Shown piece by piece: positions 50,903 through 59,424 of a stretch of DNA of 64,000 bases. Below the pieces are notes generated by a model. The model ran no database searches and had not been told where the DNA came from. It was given only the letters and a program-made list of their open reading frames with translations. The DNA comes from Streptomyces sp. NA04227 (GTDB lineage Bacteria > Actinomycetota > Actinomycetes > Streptomycetales > Streptomycetaceae), in the NCBI RefSeq assembly GCF_013364195.1, contig NZ_CP054918.1, positions 6,561,001-6,625,000 on the forward strand. Direction: 5' to 3'. The position numbers were made by a program, and so were the translations under genes. Every line of letters begins with the position of its first letter. Positions within the stretch are counted from its first letter, which is position 1.

Positions 50903-52895
50903 GTGCGTCCGCCCGCTGCCGCGCGAGCCGCCGGAAGGGTTCCAGCGCCTGCGGGTTGACCACGGCATCGCGGTCCACGACGCGCTCCAGCTCGGCGCCC
51001 ATCAGGAGCCGTTTCATCGGGACCTCCAGGGGCTTGCCGGAGCGGGTGCGGGGCACCTCGTCGATGCGGTGGACGGCGTCCGGGACGTGGCGCGGGGAGC
51101 AGTCCGTGCGCAGCCGGGCGGCCAGCGCACGTTCGAGTTCCCCGTCGAGTTCGTGACCGGCGGCCAGGACGACGAACAGTTCGAGGCGTGAGGAGGCGTC
51201 GGGTTCGACGATGTCCAGGGCCAGGGCGTCGACCACCGCGTCCAGGGTGAGGACGGAGCGGTAGATCTCGCTGGTGCCCATCCGGATGCCGCCCCGGTTG
51301 ATCGTCGAGTCCGAACGGCCGTAGATCACCACCCCTCCTTGCGGGGTGATCTCGATCCAGTCCCCGTGGCGCCACACCGGCGGTTCGACGCGGTAGTGGC
51401 CGAAGTAGGCGTCGCGGTAGCGGCTGCCGTCGGTGTCGCCCCAGAACTTCACCGGCATCGAGGGCATCGGCGCCGTGAGCACCAGTTCCCCCACCTCGCC
51501 GGTCAGCGGCCGTCCCTCGTCGTCCCAGGCGGCGATGGGCGCACCGAGCGAGCGGCGCTGCAACTCGCCCTGTACGACCGGCAGCGTGGGCACGCCGCCG
51601 ATGAAGGAGGTGCACACATCGGTGCCACCACTGGACGAGAACAGCCAGAGGTCCGGGCCGAGTTCGTCGTACACCCAGTCGAAGACCTCCGGTGTGAGCG
51701 GCGAGCCCGTCGAGCCGACCGCGCGCAGGCGCCCGAGGTCCCTGCCCTCGCGCGGCCGCACCCCGTCGGCGCGGCACGCGGTGAGGAAGCCCGCGCTGGT
51801 GCCGAAGCAGGTGGTCCGTGTCGCCTCCACCACGTCCCACATCGCCGCGGTGTCCGGGTGGCGCGGGCTGCCGTCGTAGAGCACGACCGCCGCGTCGGTG
51901 AGCAGGCCGCCGACGAGGAAGTTCCACATCATCCAGCCCGTACTGGTGAACCACAGGATGCGGTCGTCACGCCGCGCGTCGACGTGGAAGTGCAGCTTCT
52001 TCAGGTGTTCGAGGACGATCCCGCCGTGCCCGTGCACGATCGGCTTGGGCGCCCCGGTGGTGCCGGAGGAGTAGAGGATCCACAGCGGGTGGTCGAAGGG
52101 GACCCGTGCGAACTCCAGAGGTGCCCGGTCGGCGCAGAAGTCGTCCCAGATGACCGCGTTCGTCAGTGCGGTGAGTGGCCTGCCGGGGCGCAACCGGTCG
52201 GCCACGACGACCTTGGTGAGCGTCGGGAGGCCGGCCACGATCTCGCGTACCTGGTCCAGGCGGTCGAACTCGCGCCCGGCGTAACGGTATCCGTCCACGG
52301 TGATCAGCACGGAGGGTTCGATCTGCCGGAAGCGGTCCAGCGCGCTCGCCGCCCCCGTCTCGGGGGCGATCACCGACCAGACGGCGCCGAGGCTCGTCGT
52401 GGCGAGGAGTGCGACCACCGCCTCCGGTGTGTTGGGGAGGTAGGCCGCGACCCGGTCGCCGGGGCCCACCCCGGCGGCCACGAGTCCGGCGCGGGCGCGC
52501 GTCACGCGGTCGGTGAGCTCCGCCCAGGTGACCTCCACCGGTGCCTGCGACTCGGAGGCGTGTACGAGCGCCACCCGCTCGGGGTCGCGTCCGACGAGTA
52601 TCCGCTCGGCGTAGTTGAGCGCCACGTCGGGAAACCAGCGGGCGCCGGGCATGGTGCCGGTGAGCACCGTGGTGGGATCCCCGTCGGCCCGTACCTCGAA
52701 GTAGTCCCAGACCGCCCTCCAGAACCCTTCGGTGTTCTCGACCGACCAGCGCCAGAGTTCGTCGTAGCCGTCGAAGGCGAGCCCCCGTTCGTGGGCCAAC
52801 CAGTCCTGGAAACGGGTGAGTTCGCCGGCGGCGATCCACTGTTCGGAAGGCGTCCACAGCACCGGCCGGGTGCTGTCGGCGGGGGCGTTCAGCAT
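50892..52895 (-). CDS. Acetoacetate-CoA ligase-like acyl-CoA synthetase
   Basis: The 667-aa ANL enzyme has LYSSGTTGAPKPIVHGHGG near residue 275, GRSDSTINRGGIRMG near 528 and the C-terminal RTRSGKPLEVPMKR with the catalytic Lys near 625. It is paralogous to the island gene at 34520. It overlaps the amidase upstream by 7 bp and the hydratase downstream by 11 bp. ATG 52895 has GGAGGG. It probably activates a ring-derived acid rather than acetoacetate itself. Confidence 0.9.
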   Translation of the reverse strand: MLNAPADSTRPVLWTPSEQWIAAGELTRFQDWLAHERGLAFDGYDELWRWSVENTEGFWRAVWDYFEVRADGDPTTVLTGTMPGARWFPDVALNYAERILVGRDPERVALVHASESQAPVEVTWAELTDRVTRARAGLVAAGVGPGDRVAAYLPNTPEAVVALLATTSLGAVWSVIAPETGAASALDRFRQIEPSVLITVDGYRYAGREFDRLDQVREIVAGLPTLTKVVVADRLRPGRPLTALTNAVIWDDFCADRAPLEFARVPFDHPLWILYSSGTTGAPKPIVHGHGGIVLEHLKKLHFHVDARRDDRILWFTSTGWMMWNFLVGGLLTDAAVVLYDGSPRHPDTAAMWDVVEATRTTCFGTSAGFLTACRADGVRPREGRDLGRLRAVGSTGSPLTPEVFDWVYDELGPDLWLFSSSGGTDVCTSFIGGVPTLPVVQGELQRRSLGAPIAAWDDEGRPLTGEVGELVLTAPMPSMPVKFWGDTDGSRYRDAYFGHYRVEPPVWRHGDWIEITPQGGVVIYGRSDSTINRGGIRMGTSEIYRSVLTLDAVVDALALDIVEPDASSRLELFVVLAAGHELDGELERALAARLRTDCSPRHVPDAVHRIDEVPRTRSGKPLEVPMKRLLMGAELERVVDRDAVVNPQALEPFRRLARQRADARAR

Positions 52896-54187
52896 GCGAG
52901 TGCCCTCCACAGTTGCTCGGCGTGGTCCATGAGCTGGTGGTCCTTTCCGTGAGGCGCGATCAACTGAAGCGCGACGGGCGGGCTTTCGGGCCAGAGCGGT
53001 ACGGAGATCGCCGGCCAGCCGTAGGCCCCGGCGGCGCGGGTGAAACGCGAGGCGTCGACGACCGCGGCGGGCTCGGTGGTGGGCGGCGGCGGGACCGGTG
53101 CGGTGGGGAGTACGACGACGTCGACCCCGGCGTACGCGGCCGCCGTGCGCTGAGCCGCCAACGCCACTGCCTCCCGGGCCTGCTCGACGGCGCCGCTTTC
53201 CATACGCGTACCGGTGCCGAGCGCGGACCGCACGTCCGGCTCGTCGGGCTCGACGCGGCCCGCCCACTGCGCGGCGAGCTCGTGGACGAGGACGCGGCCC
53301 ATCCCTCGCGGACGCAGCTCGAACCCGACCTCGGCGACGCTGTGCCCGAGGTCCGCGATGCGTTCGAGGGCGGCCCGGAACGCGTCGGCGACCCGGGGAT
53401 CCATGGGGCCGTCGGCCTCCAGGCCGGACGGAACCCCGATCCGCAGGTGCGCCGCGGTGTGCTCCCGTCCGCTCCCCCCGAGAACCCCGGGAACCCCGGG
53501 AACCCCGAGCACTTCGGCCGCCAGCCCGCAGTCGCGGACCGATGTGGCGAACACCCCGGCGCAGTCCATCGACGGGGCCAGTGGCGCGCAGCCGTCGAGT
53601 GCCACGCTGCCGTGCGAGAACTTCATGCCCACCACCTGGCACCAGGCGGCGGGCACCCGCACCGATCCGGCGGTGTCGCCGCCGATCGCCAGCGGGACGA
53701 TCCCGGCCGCGACGGCGGCCGCCGAACCACCGGAGGAGCCTCCGGGCAGCGCGCCGGGCACGGCGGGGTTGGGGCACGGCGGTCTTCTTGGGGCCTGTCC
53801 TGTCATGCTCCAGGCCAACTGGTCCATCGCCGTCTTGCCGATGACGACGGCGTCGGCCGCGCGCAGTCGCGCGACCACCGCCGAGTCCGCGTCGGCCACT
53901 CGAACCGGCGTACGCAGTCCCACCGTTGTCGCCAGTCCGGCAACGTCGAAACTGTCCTTCACCGCGACAGGTACACCGGCCAGCGGCCCCAGCGGTTCGC
54001 CGCGCGCCGCACGCCGGTCGATGTCGCGCGCGCTCTCCAGCGCCGCCCGGTCGACCTCCCAGAACACGCCGTCGGCGTCGAGCGCGGCGGCAAGCGAGGC
54101 TCGGCACAGCTCCTGCGCCGACCGTGTCCCGGCCCGTACCGCCGCGGCCAGCGCCGTGGCGTCGTGCCCGGCTGCGTCCTGTCTCAT
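52889..54187 (-). CDS. Amidase signature family protein
   Basis: The 432-aa product has the Ser-cisSer-Lys triad context: VAVKDSF near residue 77, GGSSGGSAAAVAAG near 150 and GGDTAGSVR near 168. It hydrolyses an amide, carbamoyl or biuret-like bond. A 9-bp tandem repeat at 53482-53508 gives in-frame VPGVPGV. It sits between DUF1116 and the CoA ligase and suggests that the pathway handles an amide nitrogen. Substrate unknown. Confidence 0.92.
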   Translation of the reverse strand: MRQDAAGHDATALAAAVRAGTRSAQELCRASLAAALDADGVFWEVDRAALESARDIDRRAARGEPLGPLAGVPVAVKDSFDVAGLATTVGLRTPVRVADADSAVVARLRAADAVVIGKTAMDQLAWSMTGQAPRRPPCPNPAVPGALPGGSSGGSAAAVAAGIVPLAIGGDTAGSVRVPAAWCQVVGMKFSHGSVALDGCAPLAPSMDCAGVFATSVRDCGLAAEVLGVPGVPGVLGGSGREHTAAHLRIGVPSGLEADGPMDPRVADAFRAALERIADLGHSVAEVGFELRPRGMGRVLVHELAAQWAGRVEPDEPDVRSALGTGTRMESGAVEQAREAVALAAQRTAAAYAGVDVVVLPTAPVPPPPTTEPAAVVDASRFTRAAGAYGWPAISVPLWPESPPVALQLIAPHGKDHQLMDHAEQLWRALAC

Positions 54188-54221
54188 CGGCCACCCCGAG
54201 GGTGCGCGGCGGGCGTCGCGG

Positions 54222-55445
54222 TCACCGGCCGTCCTCCGCGAGAGCGTCCCGTGCCGCGAGGAACGGCCGCATCGGCAGCCGGGTCAGGCCCGCGCCGACC
54301 TGGCCGATGCCCGGATCCCGGTGTGCGAAGCCGTTGTTGAGCACCGGGGCGATACCGGTCCGGCACACCAGATGGACGTCGATGCCCACCGGCGTACCGG
54401 CGAATCCGTCGGCGGGCAGGAGGAACCGCTCGCTGGTGCCGCGGCAGATCTGCCGCATCGCGCCGACGAGGGCGACGGCCTCCTCGTGGGTGCCGCCGAT
54501 GAAGGAGCTGATGGCGGGCGCCGCGGTCAGTGCGAAGGCGCCGAGTCCGATGGTCTCCGTCATGAAGGAGTCGCCCATCGCGGGGCAGGCGTCCTCGGCG
54601 GTGAAGCCGGAGAACAGCTTGGGTTGTCCCAAGGGCGCGGGCGCGGTGATCCAGCCGTCGACGCCGGTCACCCGCAGGCCCATCCGACGGCCGTTCGCGC
54701 AGACGGCGGTGACCAGTCCGGGAGCGCCGCCCGCGGCGTGCGCGGCGTCGCCGATCACCTTCCCGGCCGCCATGGAGAAGGACAGGAAGCTGTGGGGGTT
54801 GCCGGAGAGGAACTCCAGGACGGCGGCGGCGGTTTCGGTGTCGGGGGCGACCCGTACGACGGCCGGGGCGAGCCTGGCCACCAGCGCCGCCGTACTGGCG
54901 ACGTTGCGGTTGTGGCACTCGTCGCCGCGGCGCAGGCCCTCCGCCTGGGCCGCGGCGACATCGATCCCGTCCACGGCGGCCAGGGCGTCGTCGAGCACGG
55001 GGGCGAGCACCTCGCCCATCCACCGCAGGCGGTCAAGGACCCGGGGGCCACTCGCGCCGAAGCGCAGTGCTTCGCCGAGGCCCTCGTTGAGCGGGGCGAA
55101 CGCCGTTTTGCCGTCGGCTCCTTCGACCTCGACGACGGGCATCCGGGGCGAGACGACCCCGGCCATGGCGCCCACCGCGCCCGCGGAGTGACAGGGCGCC
55201 AGGGTCACCTCACCGGAGTCGAGCAGTTCCGCCGCCTCCCGCAGGTCCCCGGCCTCGCCTTCCAGGACCAGTGCTCCGAGGACGGCACCGCGCATCGGGC
55301 CGACGAGGTCGTCCTGCCCCAGCGGGGGTCCCGCGTGCAGAAAGCGCCGGGGGCCGACGGCGTCGGTCACATCGCCCGCGCGCCGTACTCTCCTCGCCAC
55401 GGCCGGAGCCGTGGCGAGTCGTGTCCAGCCGTCCATGTCACTCAT
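54222..55445 (-). CDS. DUF1116 protein (AllG/YlbE-like)
   Basis: The 407-aa product matches DUF1116, with its DECHNRN motif near residue 177 and the long MGDSFMTETIGLGAFALTAAPA region (residues about 290-312). In enterobacteria the DUF1116 protein works with FdrA and a DUF2877 protein in oxamate carbamoyl transfer during allantoin use. Neither partner is in this window, so the present role is open. It is flanked by amidase and VOC dioxygenase genes, again hinting at carbamoyl or amide chemistry. Confidence 0.85.
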   Translation of the reverse strand: MSDMDGWTRLATAPAVARRVRRAGDVTDAVGPRRFLHAGPPLGQDDLVGPMRGAVLGALVLEGEAGDLREAAELLDSGEVTLAPCHSAGAVGAMAGVVSPRMPVVEVEGADGKTAFAPLNEGLGEALRFGASGPRVLDRLRWMGEVLAPVLDDALAAVDGIDVAAAQAEGLRRGDECHNRNVASTAALVARLAPAVVRVAPDTETAAAVLEFLSGNPHSFLSFSMAAGKVIGDAAHAAGGAPGLVTAVCANGRRMGLRVTGVDGWITAPAPLGQPKLFSGFTAEDACPAMGDSFMTETIGLGAFALTAAPAISSFIGGTHEEAVALVGAMRQICRGTSERFLLPADGFAGTPVGIDVHLVCRTGIAPVLNNGFAHRDPGIGQVGAGLTRLPMRPFLAARDALAEDGR

Positions 55446-55565
55446 ACCTGCTGATACCTGCCTGTCTCTGGTGGCGGAACCTCTCGGCCCGGCCGAGGGG
55501 TCCGTGGGTTCGCCCGGCCCCGGGAGTACGTCACCGGGGCCGGACGGGACATGGGCAACGCGCCG

Positions 55566-56498
55566 TCAGACGCGCGGCGGTGTCCACAGGACGGGGTCGC
55601 TCGCGGGCGTCAGTTTCGCGAGTACCAGCTCGTCGAAGGCGTTGGCGGTACCCCACTGGTCCTGCTCTTCGGGGGTGGTGCCCCAGACCTTGGGCGTCCA
55701 GCCGTGCTCCTCGTCGATCTGGATCAGCTCCGTCGTGATCTCCATGACGAAGCCGCTCGACGGTTCCTGGTAGTACGAGTAGGTGTTGTCGCCGGCGCCG
55801 TGCCGCCCCGGGCCCCACAGCGGCTCGAGACCCGCCCGCTTCAGCCGTCCCGTGCCGCGCATGAACTCGTCGACTCCGTTGAGCTCGAAGGAGACGTGGT
55901 TGAGACTGGTGTGCCTGGACTGGGCGAACGCCACGATGTGGTGCCAGCCTCCGGTGCGCATGAAGCAGAAGAAGTTCTGCAGCCAGTCCGAGATCTTGAA
56001 GCCGAGGACCTCGCCGTACCAGGAGACCGCCCGGTTCACGTCGTTGGTGTTGAAGACGACGTGGCTGATGTACTTGGGCCTCGACTCGCCGCGCTCGACC
56101 GGGCGGTGGGCGCGCTGCTCGACCTCGGTGGCGAGTTCGATCGCCCGGCCGTCGCAGTCGAAGAAGGCGCACGAGTAGCCGCCGCCGAACTCCGGGCGTT
56201 CACCCGGCTCGCGGATGATCTTGGTACCGCTGCGGACCACGCGTTCGAACAACAGGTCCACGCCTGCCCGGTCCTGGACGTCGAAGGTGGTGAGTTCGAT
56301 GCCGGCGACGTCGTTCTGGCGCAGCTTGACGATGTAGTTGCTCGGGCATCCGGACCCGAAATAGCTCCTGCCCTGCTCCTCGGTGACCAGGTCCAGTTGC
56401 CACAGGTCGCGGTAGAAGGCGCGCGCGACCGGCAGGTCCTCGACGGCTATCGCCACCGAGCGCACACTCGTGATCGGATGAGGGGTGGGAATGGACAT
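55566..56498 (-). CDS. Extradiol-dioxygenase-like VOC protein
   Basis: The 310-aa product has two VOC domains (about 10-125 and 142-260). The metal triad His146 (YISHVVF), His201 (SLNHVSFEL) and Glu253 (FVMEITTEL) is complete, so ring cleavage by Fe(II) is likely. It probably acts on the catechol made by the Rieske dioxygenase and SDR encoded to the right. ATG 56498 is 58 bp below the aldehyde dehydrogenase stop. Confidence 0.88.
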   Translation of the reverse strand: MSIPTPHPITSVRSVAIAVEDLPVARAFYRDLWQLDLVTEEQGRSYFGSGCPSNYIVKLRQNDVAGIELTTFDVQDRAGVDLLFERVVRSGTKIIREPGERPEFGGGYSCAFFDCDGRAIELATEVEQRAHRPVERGESRPKYISHVVFNTNDVNRAVSWYGEVLGFKISDWLQNFFCFMRTGGWHHIVAFAQSRHTSLNHVSFELNGVDEFMRGTGRLKRAGLEPLWGPGRHGAGDNTYSYYQEPSSGFVMEITTELIQIDEEHGWTPKVWGTTPEEQDQWGTANAFDELVLAKLTPASDPVLWTPPRV

Positions 56499-56556
56499 GT
56501 GACTCTCGCTTTCTTGCCGGCCGGTCCTGCTGGTCGGTCCGCGCTCGCGGACGCGG

Positions 56557-58002
56557 TCACCAGGAGGTGGCGATGTACTTCGACTCCATGAACTCGAGCA
56601 TTCCTTCGGCGCCGCCCTCGCGGCCGAGCCCGCTCTGTTTGACCCCGCCGAACGGCGCCGCCGGGTCGGAGAGCAGTCCGCGGTTGACGGCGACCATGCC
56701 GGCCTCCAGTTCGCCGGCGATGCGCAGACCGCGGCGGAGGTCGGAGGTGTACACGTACGCCGCGAGTCCGAGGTGGGTGTCGTTGGCGGCCCGGACCGCC
56801 TCCTCGTCCGTGTCGAAGGCGATGATGCTGGCGACCGGACCGAAGATCTCCTCGCGGACAATGTCCGCCCGCGGCGGGACGTCGACCAGGACGGTGGGCG
56901 TGTAGAACGCCCCCTTGCGCTCCGGCCGTTCGCCGCCGGTGAGGACCTTCGCCCCGGCCGCGACCGCCGAGTCCACCAGAGCGGCGACCTTGTCCACGGC
57001 ACGGTCGTTGATCAGCGGCCCGCACTCGCTGGCCGGGTCGGTGCCCGGACCGACGGCCAGCGCGGCGAACCGGGCGGCCAGGCGCCGGGAGATCTCCCCG
57101 ACGAGGGAGCGGTGCACGTAGATGCGGTTGGCGGCGGTGCACGCCTGTCCGCCGTTGCGCATCTTCGCGATCATCAGCCCCTCGACGACCTCGTCCGGTA
57201 CGGCGTCGTCGAGGACGAGGAAGGGCGCGTTGCCGCCCAGTTCCATGCTGGACTTGAGGACCGTGTCCGCGGCCTCGCGCAGCAGGACGCGTCCGACCTC
57301 GGTCGAGCCGGTGAACGACAGCGCCCGTACCCGCGGGTCGTGGAGCATCGCGCGCACCACCTCGCCGGAACGGCTGGTGGTGACGACGTTGATGACGCCG
57401 TCCGGCACGCCCGCCTCCTTGCACAGGCGGGCGATGAGGTAGCTGGTGAGCGGGGTCTCGGCGGCGGGCTTGAGGACCACCGGGCAGCCGGCGGCCAGCG
57501 CCGGGGCGATCTTCCGGGTGGCCATGGCCGCGGGGAAGTTCCACGGGGTGACCAGCACGGCGACGCCGATGGGCTGGTAGGCGACCATGATGTTGTTGGC
57601 CCCGCCCGGCGAGCTGCCGAGCTGGCCCACCGCCCGTACGGCTTCCTCGGCGTACCAGCGGAAGAACTCCGCGGCGTAGGCGACCTCGCCCTGGGCGTCG
57701 GCGAGGGTCTTGCCGTTCTCCGCCGAGATGAGCGTGGCGATCTCGTTCTTCCGCTCCGTCATCAACTCCCAGCAGCGGCGCAGGATTTCGGCCCGCTCGC
57801 GAGGGCTGGTGGCCCGCCAGGGGCCGAATGCCTCCGCGGCCGCGCCGACCGCGGCCAGACCGTCCCCGACGGTCCCGTCCGGGACTCGGTGGAGCAGTTC
57901 GCCGGACGAGGGGTCGAGCACCTCGATGGTGTCGCGGCGGCGGTCCGGGGGTGCGGCGCCGATGATGAGGTCGGAGTACAGCAGTGGGGTGGACGTCGTC
58001 AT
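56557..58002 (-). CDS. Aldehyde dehydrogenase (semialdehyde type)
   Basis: The 481-aa NAD(P)-dependent enzyme has [20 protein letters not shown] near residue 140, FTGSTEVG near 222, the catalytic Glu in MELGGNAPF near 248 and the nucleophile Cys in [11 protein letters not shown] near 282. It is closest in pattern to succinate or muconate-semialdehyde dehydrogenases. In this locus it would oxidise a semialdehyde formed by ring cleavage or aldol cleavage. ATG 58002 has AAGGA seven bases upstream. Confidence 0.92.
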   Translation of the reverse strand: MTTSTPLLYSDLIIGAAPPDRRRDTIEVLDPSSGELLHRVPDGTVGDGLAAVGAAAEAFGPWRATSPRERAEILRRCWELMTERKNEIATLISAENGKTLADAQGEVAYAAEFFRWYAEEAVRAVGQLGSSPGGANNIMVAYQPIGVAVLVTPWNFPAAMATRKIAPALAAGCPVVLKPAAETPLTSYLIARLCKEAGVPDGVINVVTTSRSGEVVRAMLHDPRVRALSFTGSTEVGRVLLREAADTVLKSSMELGGNAPFLVLDDAVPDEVVEGLMIAKMRNGGQACTAANRIYVHRSLVGEISRRLAARFAALAVGPGTDPASECGPLINDRAVDKVAALVDSAVAAGAKVLTGGERPERKGAFYTPTVLVDVPPRADIVREEIFGPVASIIAFDTDEEAVRAANDTHLGLAAYVYTSDLRRGLRIAGELEAGMVAVNRGLLSDPAAPFGGVKQSGLGREGGAEGMLEFMESKYIATSW

Positions 58003-58043
58003 CGAAGGTCCTTCGTTCGCTACGTCGAGTGGGATGCCGGGGG

Positions 58044-59060
58044 TCACGCCGGGTTGCGGCCGACGAAGAACTCGCTGTCGGGGGAGTCCGTGACGTCCAG
58101 GCCGGCGGCCACGGCCGCGGCTCGCAACTGAGCCATCTGCCCGTCGTTGAGACGTGACAGCGGCGCACGCATGGGGCCGCCGTTGAAGCCGTTCAGCCAG
58201 CCCTGGTACTTCCACAGATAGCGGTGGACCATGGCGGTGCCGGCGACGGCCTGTCCCACGACGGCGGAGTCGGCCTCGCGCACCGGGTGGATCTTCCAGT
58301 AGATCTCCATGGCGTCGTCGAACTTGCCCTCGCGCATGAGGGTGAAGTAGCGGGCGACCCAGGGGCCGTACGCCTCGTAGTTCGACGTCCCCATCCACTG
58401 CATCCCGTACATCGAGTGCCACGCCGGGGAGTTGGACTCGATCGGGTCCATCACGATGACCTCGTCGCGGTACTTGTGGAAGATCTCCGCGATGCCGCCG
58501 ACGCCCGGTCCGCCGACCTCCGTCTTCACGGCGACCACGTTGGGGATCTCCTCGATCATCCGGCCGATCAGCCCGGGCGAGAAGTGACTGGGGTGCAGCC
58601 GGCGGAAGTTCCACAGGTGCATCGCGAAGACGATGACCCCGAGGTTCGTGCTGTCGGCGACGGCCTTGGTGTACTCGAAGACCTCCTGCTCGGTCGCCGG
58701 GTAGAAGGTCAGCGGGTACGACAGGAGCACATAGGTCGCGCCGAGCCGCTCCGACTCCCGCACCAGGCGGATGTTGTCCTCGAGGGTGGGCAGCGCGGCG
58801 TGGACCACGGTCTGCAGCTGGTCCCCGGCCTCGTCGACCGCGATCTCGGTGACCTGGAGCAGCTCGTCGAAGGTGGTCCCGCACTCGGAGACGATGAGCG
58901 CGCTGGACATGCCCATCTTCTTCTCGAGGTCGATGTCGTGCCGGACGGCACGCTCGTTGATCCGGCTCAGGTCGCCGGTGAAGGTCGGCAGCAGGCAGCC
59001 GCAGATGCCCTTCATGTTCGCCTTGGCCCAGGCGCGGGCCTCGAGACGCGAATAGCTCAT
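58044..59060 (-). CDS. DapA/NAL family lyase (hydratase-aldolase-like)
   Basis: The 338-aa TIM-barrel protein has the Schiff-base lysine in VVAVKTEVG near residue 180 and the early ECGTTFDELL strand that corresponds to the GTTGE loop of dihydrodipicolinate synthase-like enzymes. Members in aromatic pathways are hydratase-aldolases releasing pyruvate and an aldehyde, which the adjacent aldehyde dehydrogenase could oxidise. It is the first gene of the leftward cluster. ATG 59060 with GGAGC. Confidence 0.88.
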   Translation of the reverse strand: MSYSRLEARAWAKANMKGICGCLLPTFTGDLSRINERAVRHDIDLEKKMGMSSALIVSECGTTFDELLQVTEIAVDEAGDQLQTVVHAALPTLEDNIRLVRESERLGATYVLLSYPLTFYPATEQEVFEYTKAVADSTNLGVIVFAMHLWNFRRLHPSHFSPGLIGRMIEEIPNVVAVKTEVGGPGVGGIAEIFHKYRDEVIVMDPIESNSPAWHSMYGMQWMGTSNYEAYGPWVARYFTLMREGKFDDAMEIYWKIHPVREADSAVVGQAVAGTAMVHRYLWKYQGWLNGFNGGPMRAPLSRLNDGQMAQLRAAAVAAGLDVTDSPDSEFFVGRNPA

Positions 59061-59117
59061 GGGTGGGTGCTCCGTTCTACGGGACTGGGCGCGGACGCGA
59101 ATCCGGTCGACGCGCAA

Positions 59118-59188
59118 TATCCAGATAGTGGATACCGTAACCACTTAGTGGATGTGCGGAAGCTAGCAGCCGACTGCGGGCCGGTCAA
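59118..59188 (-). promoter_or_regulatory. Promoter and paired operators of the leftward catabolic operon
   Basis: Reading leftward, TTGACC (59188-59183), 17 bp, TAGCTT (59165-59160). Just downstream are CCACTTAGTGG (59141-59151, centre 59146) and TATCCAGATAGTGGATA (59118-59134, centre 59126), spaced 20 bp. Centres lie 14 and 34 bp past the -10, exactly as on the opposite promoter, so a repressor would block elongation or open complex. Confidence 0.75.
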
Positions 59189-59318
59189 TGGCTCGCTCGC
59201 GGTTGCTGGGGGACGGGATGCGGCGACCTCGCCCGCGCGATCCGTGTGCGCCCCGGGAGTCCCGCTGGGCGCCGAAAATCCGGGCCGAATCGGATCTTTC
59301 CGAGGAACTCTCGGAGCG

Positions 59319-59387
59319 TTGACACCCGATAGTCGCGGCTGTACCTTCACCGCACCCACTAAGTGGATGTCGTATCCACTATATGGA
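59319..59387 (+). promoter_or_regulatory. Promoter and paired operators of the Rieske dioxygenase operon
   Basis: TTGACA (59319-59324), 17 bp, TACCTT (59342-59347). Downstream lie CCACTAAGTGG (59356-59366, centre 59361) and the site TATCCACTATATGGACA (59373-59389, centre 59381). Centres are 20 bp apart and 14 and 34 bp from the -10. An ATG at 59383 falls within the second site and is unlikely to be the true start. Confidence 0.75.
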
Positions 59388-59424
59388 CACGCCCCCCGCT
59401 GTGCTGGACGACAGGAGGCTGCGG

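Noticed and set aside
59383..59424. Earlier ATG for the Rieske alpha subunit
   Set aside because: ATG 59383 lies inside an operator half-site and lacks a ribosome site, whereas ATG 59425 has AGGAGG six bases upstream.
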